In this document: in pieces, positions 42,334 through 52,919 of the stretch | Layout: the number at the start of each line of letters is the position of its first letter | How positions within the stretch are numbered: position 1 is the stretch's first letter | NCBI GenBank assembly: GCA_916048095.2 | Contig: OU696572.1 | Location: 5,723,362 to 5,787,361 of the forward strand | Direction of reading: 5' to 3' | DNA length: 64,000 bases | Source: Sacculina carcini | Taxonomy: Eukaryota > Arthropoda > Thecostraca > Sacculinidae | Translations under genes and position numbers: made by a program | The notes under the pieces: model-generated | Databases searched by the model: none | Seen by the model: only the letters and a program-made list of their open reading frames with translations | Told to the model about the DNA's origin: nothing

Positions 42334-43650
42334 TCAATTCCGCTCTTTCAGTAGCTTTTCATTTACTTTGGCCTTGAATTTGTTCAAATTGTTCTGCGAG
42401 AAAGCCTCCTCCTTCAACGTGTTCCAAGTAGACACAGTGGCCGGAAGAAAGCAACGTTGGAAGTGTTTTGTACGACAACGAATTGGAGCCATGCACTGGG
42501 AATGCTGTTTGGATGTAAACCGTGTGCTTCTTGCTGCCACGAAATCATCAGGAATTGACTTGCTCATCGGATGATGGTCGTTGTGCTTGATCTTGTACAG
42601 CATGCACACGCTGCTGACCTTTCGACGATGGCAAAGATCACCAAGAACCAAGTCACCACAGAGGAACTTGCAAGTTCTAACAACTCTGTTGATGAGATTG
42701 AGGTGACAATCCGCAGCAGAAGACCACACGGGGGCGCAGTACTCCAGAATTGGCAAAATGAAACAGCGAAAACAATTTTTTGAGATTGTGCTGCTACCGA
42801 ACATCCGATATGCCTTTCTTATAATTCCCAGTTTCCGCGATGCCGAACAAACTAGCTTCCGAATGTGACTCTCAAACGTCAGCTTTGAGTCTACATGTAC
42901 TCCCAATATTTTGAGCTCATCACACACGTTGAGTTGGGCGTCATTTATGAGGATAGCTCCATGTGAAGGCTGAACGGTACGTGACCTAGAAACCAACAAG
43001 CATTTAGATTTCGAAGTGTTCAGCATCATATTCCACCTCTCACACCACTTCAGGACGCTGCTGAGATCGTCGTTGACCGTTTGACGCACCTGTGGTCTGT
43101 CCGAAGGAGATGAAATTACAGCCATCAAGGTGATATCATCAGCATATCCATATACAGGGTTGCGTGTGGTTGTGTACAGGTCAGCGGTGTAAATGTTGAA
43201 CAAAATAGGACCCAACACACTTCCCTGCGGGACACCGGACACAATGCTCTGCCAGCCACTGTATGCTCCATCGATGGCAACACGTTGTACGCGATTGGAT
43301 AGAAATTGATGCAAAACACTTAGCAAACGGCCGCCGACTCCAATGTTTCTCAGTTTTTGCAACAAGCCCTGGTGGCTCACACGGTCAAATGCTGCCGAAA
43401 AATCCAACTGCACAATCCAGGCTTCACTGCCTTTGTCTAGCACTTGCTGGAGCTTATGCGTGATAGTAAGCAGAGTGTCAGTCGTGCTGAGTTTTTTGCG
43501 GTATGCAAATTGGTTTTCCGACAGCAGATTGTTGCTCTCCAGGTACTTGGACAGTCTGGAAGATATCAAGTGCTCGAATATTTTGGACAGAAGCATGCCT
43601 AGCAGCATGCTTCTGATCTTGAAGCTGTTTTCCGCGTTCTCAGTAAACAC
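42334..43650 (-). CDS. LINE reverse transcriptase, open, N-terminally truncated
   Basis: 438 codons without a stop. The motifs are NQFAYRKKLSTTDTLL (residues 46-61), QLDFSAAFDRVSH (81-93, first catalytic Asp), SGVPQGSVLGPILFNIYTADL (138-158), YGYADDITLMA (168-178, catalytic YADD), a KSKCLLVSRS block (about 214-223) and LGVHVDSKLTFESHIRKL (about 248-265). The C-terminal third is a Cys/His-bearing LINE tail with LPILEYCAPVWSS and FLPATVSTWN. It would copy LINE RNA at a nicked target. The endonuclease and the start of the RT are absent, so it cannot act as a full LINE. The first Met is arbitrary. It is of the CR1/jockey-like branch. Confidence 0.88.
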   Translation of the reverse strand: MFTENAENSFKIRSMLLGMLLSKIFEHLISSRLSKYLESNNLLSENQFAYRKKLSTTDTLLTITHKLQQVLDKGSEAWIVQLDFSAAFDRVSHQGLLQKLRNIGVGGRLLSVLHQFLSNRVQRVAIDGAYSGWQSIVSGVPQGSVLGPILFNIYTADLYTTTRNPVYGYADDITLMAVISSPSDRPQVRQTVNDDLSSVLKWCERWNMMLNTSKSKCLLVSRSRTVQPSHGAILINDAQLNVCDELKILGVHVDSKLTFESHIRKLVCSASRKLGIIRKAYRMFGSSTISKNCFRCFILPILEYCAPVWSSAADCHLNLINRVVRTCKFLCGDLVLGDLCHRRKVSSVCMLYKIKHNDHHPMSKSIPDDFVAARSTRFTSKQHSQCMAPIRCRTKHFQRCFLPATVSTWNTLKEEAFSQNNLNKFKAKVNEKLLKERN

Positions 43651-46439
43651 CGGCTCCGCATAGCGCTCGATAAGTGTCTCTTTTATCGGCGCTCAATTCA
43701 ATTTCTCGGTCATGAAATCAGCGCACAAGGCATTGGTCCACCGCATGAACGTGTGGTGTCCATCAAGGAATTTCCTCGTCCCGACGATACGTCAGCATTA
43801 CAACAATTCATCGGCATGGCCAGTTTCTATCGGCGAATGGTGCCACACTTTGCAGACATCGCTTTCCCACTCACAGAGATGCTGCGACGACATCCAAAAA
43901 AATCAAAATTAACGTGGTCTCAAACAGAAGAGGACGCATTCGCCGCATTGAAAACTGCACTGTGTGACGCCTGCCTGCTTTCTGCGCAAGAGCCTTCCAG
44001 CTCAACATTTCACTTGTTGACTGATTGCTCTTCGCGTGCAGCATGTGCCGCTCTTCACCAGATGGTCGAAGGAACACCACGTGCCATCGCATTCTACTCA
44101 AAAATTTTGTCGCCCCAACAGCAAAAATACAGTGTTTTCGACCGAGAGTTGCTGGCGGCTTACATGGCAGTGTTACATTTTCGGCATGTGCTGCAGGGTC
44201 GCCATATCATCCTGCTAATCGACCACAAGCCTCTGGTCGGAGCTTTTCACAGCTCCAAACCTGCCAAACTGGATCGTCAGCAGCGCCATCGCTCCCGTGT
44301 TGACAGAGTTTGTGACTGAAATTCAGCACGTGAGGGGCGCCGACAACGTCGTGGCTGATTGTCTGTCGCGACCAGCCGCCAGTGTCAGCGTCGACGTCTG
44401 GGACCTTCCCGCTCTGGCAGCAGCGCAGAACACCGACGAAGAAACACAGGCGCTTTTGTCGCAGCTGAAACAATTCACTGTCAGCGGTGAATATCCACTA
44501 TATTGCGACACATCAACTGCACAACCTAGATCTTTTGTACCCGCAGCTCTCAGACATCAAATTTTTCAACATCTACACAACCTTTCACATCCCGGTATGC
44601 AAGGCAGCATAAAACTGATTAAAGGACGATATTTCTGGCTTTCTCTGGAAAGAGATATCAAGTCCTGGGTCAGGTCGTGTCTCGGCTGTCAACAGGCCAA
44701 AGTGCATCGTACACGAAACCACCACCATTGCCGTTCACTCCATCTGCAGGTCGGTTCGAAACGGTGCACCTCGACCTCGTTGGCCCTCTACCGCCGAAGA
44801 CTATGCCGGGGCACCCTTTCGCCAACCCGCTCCGTTATGTGCTGACCTGCATCGACCGCGCGTCCAAATGGGTCGAAGCTGTGCCTCTGGCCGACATCAC
44901 CGCCGAAGCTGTATCGCGCGCTTTTATCGATACATGGATTTCCCGATTCGGCGTTCCAATTCACGTTGTCACCGACAGAGGACGCCAATTTGAAGCCGAA
45001 CTCTTCGACCAGCTAGCCAAGGTGATTGGTTTTCACCGTCTTCGCACCGCCGCCTATCATCCGCAGTCAAACGGTATGCTCGAGCGTCGTCACCGAGTAC
45101 TCAAAACTGCTATCATGGCGCGTCGACAGGACTGGTTAGCTGCTCTGCCTGCCATCCTACTGGGCAGGCGAATGCTACCAACTGATGCTGGTGTTTCACC
45201 ATTCAGTGCCGTGCCGTGTGGTGCGACACAACTTCCGTCTCGCGCCACCTCCCAACCCTACCAGCTCTGTGTGCGCCTGTTTGTCTGTATGTCTGTGTGT
45301 CATGTTTGTCCGTGTCATTGTGTATGTATTGTAGGACCATGTGTGCGTGAGCTTGTTTGTACGTGTGTCCGATCGTCCTGTCCTGTTATGTCTGTACTTG
45401 TAAATACAGTCGGTCCATAGCACTCACGTTGTTAACTTGTGTTGTTCCGTGGCAACCCAAACGCCACAGTACCATTTTCCCACCCTGTCAAATTTGTACC
45501 ATTTTACAACAAACCACCAACAGTTACTTACCATTATTTGGCTAACATCGCAAAGAGGAGCATAACCATCGAAATGTCATTTAAAAGTAGAAAACTAACA
45601 CAAATGTGAAATACACTAATTGCTAATGTAATTATATTTAGTAATGCTATCAACATTGTTCTTCATATTGTTTCAGTGGAACGTTTTTGAGGCGACCTTA
45701 TCAAATAAGCACGTGCTACGGATTGTATATTTTTGTGAGCGTAAACACTGCATGTGTGAGTGCCCCCGTCCTCATGTTAGCACCCTACATACACAGTCTT
45801 ATGATAACGAGTAATGTTTCATCGCTTGAGCTCAAACGTGTGAAAGTGCACTATCTCACGTTCTGAAAATCACGTACTACTTCCTGTCCAAGTAAATGTT
45901 TATTGATAAGTGCTACAGTACTGTATCTGGTATAGAGAGCTCACACCTCGTACTATCCCACGCTCCAAACATCTTGTGACACCTTCCGGTTCGTAGACAT
46001 TTGCTAAAATTGAATTACACTATGATGCGTACCCAAAAACGTATGAATATTGAGTAGCACAAGCTATCAAGTTGGATATCAATTGCTAAATCCTAACAGC
46101 CGAATTTTTGACATTTCTTGATCTTCAGACTTGACATTCCATCTCTTTTCCTATTTGGTCCTGATTTTTACCGTTTTTGTACCTTTTATCTGTAAAAAAG
46201 TTACCAAACTCGATGGAAATGTGACCTAATAAAAAGATAAACAACAAAAAGTAACCTGACTATAAAAAGTAACCTAAATGCAAAAAAGTAACTTGATGAA
46301 AAAGTAACTTTTGGTAACATAATAACTTTTTTAATAATTATCGTACACAAGTTTTTCATGCAGTTTTAGGTGAATAATGAAAAAGTGACCTTTAGGTGAA
46401 AAAGTAACTTTATTAACCTTTGACAGCCCTAGTGATGAC

Positions 46440-48200
46440 AGTACCAGGGTTATGTCATACGCATAACAGAAAAGGCGGCTGTGTTGGACGTGACAGTGAG
46501 CGTCGTTGACTGCTAGCAGGAAGGGAAGATGCCCCAAACCTACCCTTGAGGGACACCATGATAATCACCACTTTCTAGTTTACCTCCTCTCACTATCTGC
46601 CGCTGCCCGCTCAGATAACTCCGTATCTGTATATCTTTTTTTCTTCTCTTTGGGTCGATCACATACCATCCGAGTTTGCAGCAGAGCATGTTACATCGAA
46701 CACAGTCAAAGGCTTTGCTCAGATCAATCGACACTACAGATGCGATTTTGCCGGCGTTAATGGACTGATATAAGTTGTCATTTATGTGCATCAACATGTC
46801 TTCAGTGTTTCGATTTTTGCGATAGGCAAGTTGCCCTGTGAACAACAAATCATGCTTATTTAGGTAGGCTACTATTTGATCACTTTATTATTATTATTTT
46901 TTATTTTAACAATATATTTGCAATCCACATCTGGTTTTTGCGTGCAAACATTAACATTTGTGAACATGGTCGAGATCACGTGTAAAAATGGCATAAGTTA
47001 TAAACAATTTGGCATAATCGTTTTATTGTTTTTCAGATAAAATCAATTGAAAATGTGTATTTTTTTTCTTCAAAACTATACAATAAAACAACATTTTTCA
47101 GGTAAGACTAGTCTAGCTAACGAATAAGAAACCGGAATAGTTTGAAGACTTACTGTTCTCTCCGGAGCCTTGGTCATGTTGCACAGAATCTCGATGGGTC
47201 TCGTGTTTGACAGATCATTCGGGTCTCTGCCCTTCGGCAATTATGTCTGCAAAACCAATTTCCATGCATTCGTAAACACACCAGTCTTCAATGAACGGTT
47301 TATGTCTTGCAGCAGGCGAGGGCCTAAAACTGCAAAACATTTAATCAAGACAACAGTTGATTATTGTCGACACGGGCAGTTTTTTTATTTGATGGACTCA
47401 AGTTTATGGAATAATTCAGGAAATGTAATGAGCCTAATCTGCATGAGACCAGATGTGACCGACGAATGTCGACACTTAACAGGCTGAGCCGGTACATATT
47501 TGAACTGATCTACCACTCGTTCCGCGACACCAGATTACAATTTTTTAAAATTATTTGCGGTCTGTGGTGTGGACGCTATATTTGTAGTGTTCACGAATGC
47601 TGGCGGCTATTCATCATCATTTTATTCACGGTCGTGCAACAAGCTGTGCAACTCATCTGCAGATGCTGACTAAGTTATTTTTCTGCTGAGAGCACAAACT
47701 TTCCCACCGCCAATTTCATGCGTCTATAGGCAGTTCTGGTGTCAGGGTAACGTGACACTCCATGACCTGTATAGGGCGTCACGATTCGACATATCTAGGA
47801 GGTCCTTACAATGTTGCACCCACGGTCTATTGTGCCTTCTCGCCGTAAACGTTTGCACTGGGCAAGTGGTATCCAGGCAGTTGTACAAATTCATCATGAA
47901 GTGGTCCAGCATCCCATCTACGCTCTCTTCCTGGATGAATGACTCCCAGTCAGCCAACAACGGCAATTCAGCAGGCGGCAATTCAGCTCGTCCCAACACA
48001 TACTCCCCCACGATCTGCCAGTGACAACCATCCTGTTTCTACGTGACTTTTATTTTGAAAGTGACGACAATGGGCAGGTGATCGGCGACCGGAGCTGAAT
48101 GGACGTTGGTGTGGTTATATACCGCAATGTTGATAATCAGCAGATCAAGCAGAGACGTTGAGGAGTGCATATGCGCTGGAGAATGACAGATAATGACGGA
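46440..48200 (-). mobile_element. CR1-like LINE, 5-prime part (split by a transposon)
   Basis: On the minus strand: end of the endonuclease, SLLDLLIINIAVY and APVADHLPIVVTF with the ADH catalytic block (48165-48050); linker CPVQTFTARRHNRPWVQHC and RDALYRSW (48011-47742); RT start TGVFTNAWKLVLQT, LPKGRDPNDLSNTRPIEIL (about 47300-47180); after an unrelated AT-rich insertion (about 46882-47110), FTGQLAYRKNRNTEDMLM, VVSIDLSKAFDCVRCNML and GVPQG (46848-46540), and YAYDITLVL at 46440, where the hAT-like element begins. YAYD replaces the usual YADD. The reading continues at 38895. Frame changes are frequent. Confidence 0.82.
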
Positions 48201-48739
48201 TAATGTTGTCCGACACGACACTGCCAACCCAGGTGACCAGTACGATTACAGTTTAAACAGCGTTTTTTTCGCCAATTGAATTGGTCAGAACGACTTTCAC
48301 GAGCGGCATTGCTTGAATATGTGCAATTTCTAGCGAAGTGACCAATACCACCACACGTGACGTATTTACTCTCAGCGGGACAATCACTAGCTTCAGGCGC
48401 ATGTGCAGCAGCACGAGCAGCAAAACAATAATCATTTTCTTGCTTCTCACTTTCGTGTACAAGTGTTATCGAACGGTCTGGCAGCTCAGGCAGATTCATA
48501 CGGTCCACCCGGGAGCCCAGACGTAACAGTCGGCATACCCTATCGGGCAGACCAGCCACAAATGCGCACATTAATAGTGAGTCCGGTACATCTCCAACAA
48601 TGGACGCCAGGCGTTTCAACTTCGACAGTAAAACGTCCACCGCTTTTCCTGGTAGCCTTTTTCTGCTTATAAGGGTCTCGTAGGCGGTGAATTTATCCAC
48701 AACAAATGTCGACAGAAGAGCCCTTTTCACTTTGTTGTA
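48200..48739 (-). mobile_element. Gypsy-type gag fossil fragment
   Basis: A gag-like capsid region and a two-knuckle nucleocapsid-type stretch on the minus strand, with no pol attached. It abuts the terminal repeat of Gypsy fossil 2 on one side and LINE sequence on the other. Broken fragment; age unknown but older than the repeat next to it if that repeat was inserted into it. Confidence 0.7.
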
Positions 48740-51186
48740 TGTAGTTTCGGAGCGACGGCGGGCGAATTTGAGGTGATGCTTGACTCACACGTATATTGAA
48801 ATCACAGACAAGTTAACTGAACGATACCTACACTTAGACTGATTTGACTCTAGCCTGACCCCGATTGTACCCTGCAGACATGCGTGCCTTGCTCTGATTG
48901 GACCACGTCAAAATCGTACGATACACGTCACAACACATATTTGAATTGGTGCGCCATCTTTACAATCGCAATACATCACTAAATTATAACACACCTGGTA
49001 CAAGACACTACATCACTCCCTCACTTGAAATACTACACACCATTACAAAGATATGCGGGTCTTCGTCGATAGCAGCAGGCTTTTTGGCAGTGACGCCGCC
49101 AGTCTTCTTCGATGCCGGGATCGCAGCTGGAGTAGCACTGCGTTTTCTTATGTCGACCGTCGGTGTCGACACACGTGGTGGCGAGAAATCGTCGAGGTCG
49201 ACATCTACGGCAGCCACACCGACTGGCTCGCGAACGGCATATTTTTGGAACAACTCAGGATCGTCGGGAGCCGGGGTCCACCAGCTTGCCGGCTTGGCCG
49301 CTGCAGACCTGCATAAATGCCGATGCTGCGCACAGTTGATCCGAACAGATCGCAGCTTGACGCTGCTGCGTCCTCGTCACTGTCGCTGTCGTGAGCGATG
49401 TGGTAGGTCTTGGTCGTTGAGCCCCGTTCCTTCTGACGGACACATGCCAACACAACGTTAGCAGTCGGAGATCCCTCCCCGTCGGACGTGAGAGAGTCAT
49501 ATTCATCGGAGTCAATCATAAACCCTTCTTTGCCAGGGCATTTCTTCGTTTCTGTTGGTGGATGCTTGCCGATATTCAGCGTGTACTTTTTGAGACTATC
49601 GGCGGACAATCTGGCCGTGTTGTTAGATGTGACTCTTATCTGCTCCGCCTTCTCAGGAAAAACACCGCCTGTCGTACGCTGTCGTACGCTTGCGGAGAAT
49701 GACAGTTGACGCAGATGATACGCTGTCGGTTCCTCATCTTGCTTTAATCTGGTTTTGTGGCAATACCTTTCGTTTGGTGTTAAAGCTGCGACTTCCTTTT
49801 GTTCAGTTACTATTTTCAACATCTGTCCTTTACCGGGTTGAATCGTATTTCCAAGTTTCGCCAGAGTGGAATAGCCCATATACTTTCTGAATATCCACAA
49901 TGAAAAACTCTGCCATAGTCAACAACGGTGACTGATAATGGAAGCGTTGCGACCACTTTCAGCGGAGACACATACAGAAGAGCAGAGTGTCAGACGCTGA
50001 TATTGGTGAGCGTCTGAAAAGCTTCCTTGCTGCGGCAAACTCATGACAGAGACACCAGCACCAGTATGTACCTGAAGTTCGATGCCTGTTGATTGGCCTG
50101 ACTCGACTGTGACTCTTGCGTTGCATGCCAATCTTTTGTTTTGTGCATCTGCGCAGGATAGAATAGTGACTTCTTTGACCGGTTTGATTTCGGTTGTCGC
50201 AATCGTCTTATCTTTTGATCTTCACATATCGGCCCAGTGACCACGCCCACCGCACACATTTCATTTTGCATTCCGAGCAGGACGAAATTCTGTTCTGGGT
50301 GAACCGCGCGAACGGCCGCAATATGTGCACTGGCTGTACTGCGCACCACATTCACGCTGTTTGCCATTACAGGACATTCTTGTGACATTCGCATTGGCCG
50401 CGTCGGGTTCTTTAGTGGAGCTCATTACCGCCGAATGATTGCCCGAAGTATCGTACGCTTCTGACAGATACAACAGGGAGACCATTGTGAGTTTTGCCTC
50501 GCGGAGTTGCCTCTCTATCGTTCTGACTCATCCATCAAATTTCCTCGTGTGTGTGTGTATGCGTTTGGGTATGTGAATCGACACCGAAACAGCCAGTGCA
50601 AACTAATTACGACACGCACACACATTATATAAAGTCCGATATTATCAATCTCGTGCGCGATGTCAGACACGCCTCACTCAAGGATACCCTGGCCCTGCCT
50701 ATCGTTCGCGGAGTCTAGGGTGCACTGTATGTTCTTCAACCTGGTCTCTTATAATTTCGTCCTGCAGTTGACCGAACTGACAATTCGCCGACAAGCTGCG
50801 TAATGAAAAGACGTACTCTGCGGTGGTTGTATTTTGGGTCTGCGTTCTTCGTCTGAAGTTGAACCGTTCTGAAATGACGTTGAGCTTAGGTGAATAAAAT
50901 TCGTCCATTTGACGTATTACTTCGTATTACTTGTAATCGTCTTCGTCTTCCCTCTTAGGATACTCTGGAAGGGAGTGAACAACTTGCTGCGTCTCAACTC
51001 CAAAATAGTGAAGTAAAATCGCCTTGTGCCGGGACACGGAAAAACTGTCGCCGTTGATGGCCGTTAGATAGTTTTCGAACGTAAACTTCCACTCAGTCCA
51101 GGGGATGAGGGTCCTTCCCTGGCGTGAAAGAAAAGTGGGAGGTGATGCGGCACTATCCATACTGATATTTGTAAATAGGCAAATTA

Positions 51187-52611
51187 CACTGGTATGCGTG
51201 ATTTATAAGGTCAAGGGTTTCTCAACTATTTTTAGGTCACTTTTTCACGCTGATTCCGGAAATGGAATCCGTTTTGCTCGATTAGCTCGATATTTTAAGA
51301 TACGTCATTTCGCCCATATGAACAAAACCTTGCTGATTGGTTTACTGTAGTTAATGCGACAGAAGGATATACGTTTAAACTGCAAACTGATGCACCATAA
51401 GTGTATTCCGATCACAGTACATATTCACTACTGCTAAACAAATGGCTTTTTCACGGACCTCCGAATGTGTAGAGCAGATGGGACATCCCTCTTCAAGCAC
51501 CAGCAATAGTCCGCCAGGAAGTTAACGTCCCACCGACCCTGGTACCGTTCTTCCATCACACGTATGTCTTTGTGGAAACGTTATCCCTGCTCTTCACTAT
51601 AATCACCACAGTTGTCTGGGAAATAATCGAGATGGGGCCGTAGAAAGCACATCTTTACAGACATATGAACACCAAGTTGCTGAAAACTATCCATCAACTC
51701 ATCGACGACCTTCAGGTATTCCGGACTTATGTTGTTACCCAGGAAGGTGGTGGTGATCGACTTGTGAGCCAGCCACGCAGAGAGCTCAGACTGAGATATG
51801 ATGATGACATTAGATATTATGCATGCAAGAGAGAAGGGTGAGAATTGGGTCAAAATGTATCAGTATGCCCACTGCAATATGCATATTAATACATAAGTGT
51901 GTGAGCTGTTATCCTTGACATAGTGTGAAAACTCGAGCCAATCGATTAAAATGGATAGCTTTTTCGAATTCAGCACACGAAACTTGTATTAGAACAGCTG
52001 AGAAATATCCAACCTTGGGGCAAAATGTATCAGTATGCCCACTCCAATATATGCATCAATATGCATTCTATCAATATGCATATTAATACATCATTGTGTG
52101 AGCTGTTATCCTTGACATAGTGTGAAAAATCGAGCTAATTGAGAAAAATGGATAGCTTTTTTCGAATTCAGCACACGAAACTGGTATCAGAACAGCTGAG
52201 AAATATCCAACCTTGGGAAAAAATGCATCAGTATGCCCACTACAATATGCATATTAATACATCAGTGTGTGAGCTGTTTTCCTTGACATAGTGTGAAAAC
52301 TCGAGCTAATCGATTAAAATGGATAGGTTTTTCCAATTCAGCACACGAAACTTGTATTAGAACAGCTGAGAAATATCCAACCTTGGGGCAAAATGTATCA
52401 GTATGCCCACTCCAATATATGCATCAATATGCATTCTATCAATATGCATATTAATACATCATTGTGTGAGCTGTTATCCTTGACATAGTGTGAAAAATCG
52501 AGCTAATTCAGAAAAATGGATAGCTTTTTCGGATTCAGCACACGAAATTTGTTCAAAAACAGCTGAGAAACCTCCGACCTTTTGAAAAAAGTTTTGAAAC
52601 GCAGGCCAGTG
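51187..52611 (-). mobile_element. CACTG-ended DNA transposon, copy 2
   Basis: Ends CACTGGTATGCGT and ACGCAGGCCAGTG, with TTA on both sides (51184-51186 and 52612-52614). 51187-51853 parallels 25682-26332 of copy 1 closely, including the gene fragment (minus, 51853-51510), which here reads LADYCWCLKRD without the stop. The satellite part is longer than in copy 1, four units instead of two. It is inserted in the leader of Gypsy fossil 2. Confidence 0.8.
51850..52600. repeat. 170/198-bp satellite, four units in two dimers
   Basis: AGTATGCCCACT-type starts at 51862, 52032, 52230 and 52400 give intervals of 170, 198 and 170, with the last unit again of the long type. The long units carry an extra 28 bp with ATGCATCAATATGCATTCTA. 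The array is thus a dimer of 368 bp repeated twice. Confidence 0.9.
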
Positions 52612-52919
52612 TTATCAATTCCAAAACTGACCTCGTCGCCAAATTGTAGTGTCGGAGCGACGGCGAGTGAATTTGAGATGAGGTTTGACTCACACGCACA
52701 TTGGAATCACAGACAAGTGAACTGAACGATGCCAACACCTAGATTGATTTGACGCTAGCCTGTCCCCGAATGTACCTTGCTGTCATGCGCGCCTTCCTCT
52801 TATTGGTCCAAGTCACAATCGTACGATACAAATCAAATCATACGATAAGTCACAACACATAATTGAATTGGTGCGCCATCTTTACAATCGCAATACATCA
52901 CTAAATTAACCTTTATCAA

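Larger units (their letters stand above)
41600..43665 (-). mobile_element. 5-prime truncated LINE inside Gypsy fossil 1
   Basis: The minus-strand element starts within the reverse transcriptase near 43665 and runs through a long 3-prime untranslated part (42333-41620). It ends in the family 3-prime end (GGGCGCTTCCGGTACATGGG, hairpin CCACCTTAGGGTGG, TTGCCTGTAATT) plus an (ATT)n tail at 41600-41617. Exact flanking duplications are not seen. Its open ORF and position inside three other elements make it one of the youngest insertions here. Confidence 0.9.
39091..45468 (+). mobile_element. Ty3/Gypsy fossil 1, broken, with nested LINE
   Basis: The element starts TGTAGTGATC and ends AAACGCCACA. GTAC on both sides (39087-39090 and 45469-45472) gives a 4-bp target duplication. 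Parts in order: leader with a TATATAAGG promoter-like word at about 39520 and a possible primer site near 39632; gag about 39730-40510; protease and reverse transcriptase about 40540-41590; RNase H about 43700-44330; integrase about 44330-45240. The two terminal regions are not alike, so a plain pair of long terminal repeats cannot be shown. It is broken in several places and interrupted by a LINE at 41600-43665. It is younger than the hAT-like element it sits in. Confidence 0.9.
38904..46431. mobile_element. TAGGGCTG-ended hAT-like element, copy II
   Basis: The ends TAGGGCTGTCAAA (38904-38916) and TTTGACAGCCCTA (46419-46431) are perfect inverted repeats. Exact GTGATGAC lies on both sides (38896-38903 and 46432-46439), an 8-bp duplication, and the terminus resembles that of Ac. 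Its own sequence is only 38904-39090 plus 45473-46431, with no transposase. The rest is a Gypsy insertion. The element split a LINE reverse transcriptase, so its target is known precisely. Confidence 0.9.
48740..52916 (-). mobile_element. Ty3/Gypsy-like fossil 2 with terminal repeats
   Basis: A terminal repeat of about 273 bp at 48740-49012 begins and ends with TGTAGT/ACTACA-type inverted tips. A related copy lies at 52647-52916 and is cut on its right by piggyBac-type sequence. The two are clearly diverged, which implies an old insertion. A primer-site-like ATTTGGCGACGAGG follows the right copy. The interior has gag-like (about 51160-50400) and protease-like (about 50130-49920) stretches and an unassigned acidic stretch (49900-49205). 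No reverse transcriptase is seen. Broken, with a CACTG-ended transposon inserted at 51187-52611. Confidence 0.75.

Noticed and set aside
49205-49900. 231-codon acidic minus frame as a host gene
   Set aside because: It lies between the terminal repeats of Gypsy fossil 2 and in line with its other parts. No host family is recognised.
51850-52600. A CRISPR-like array
   Set aside because: Units of 170-198 bp without unique spacers form a satellite. No cas-type genes are present and the host is a eukaryote.
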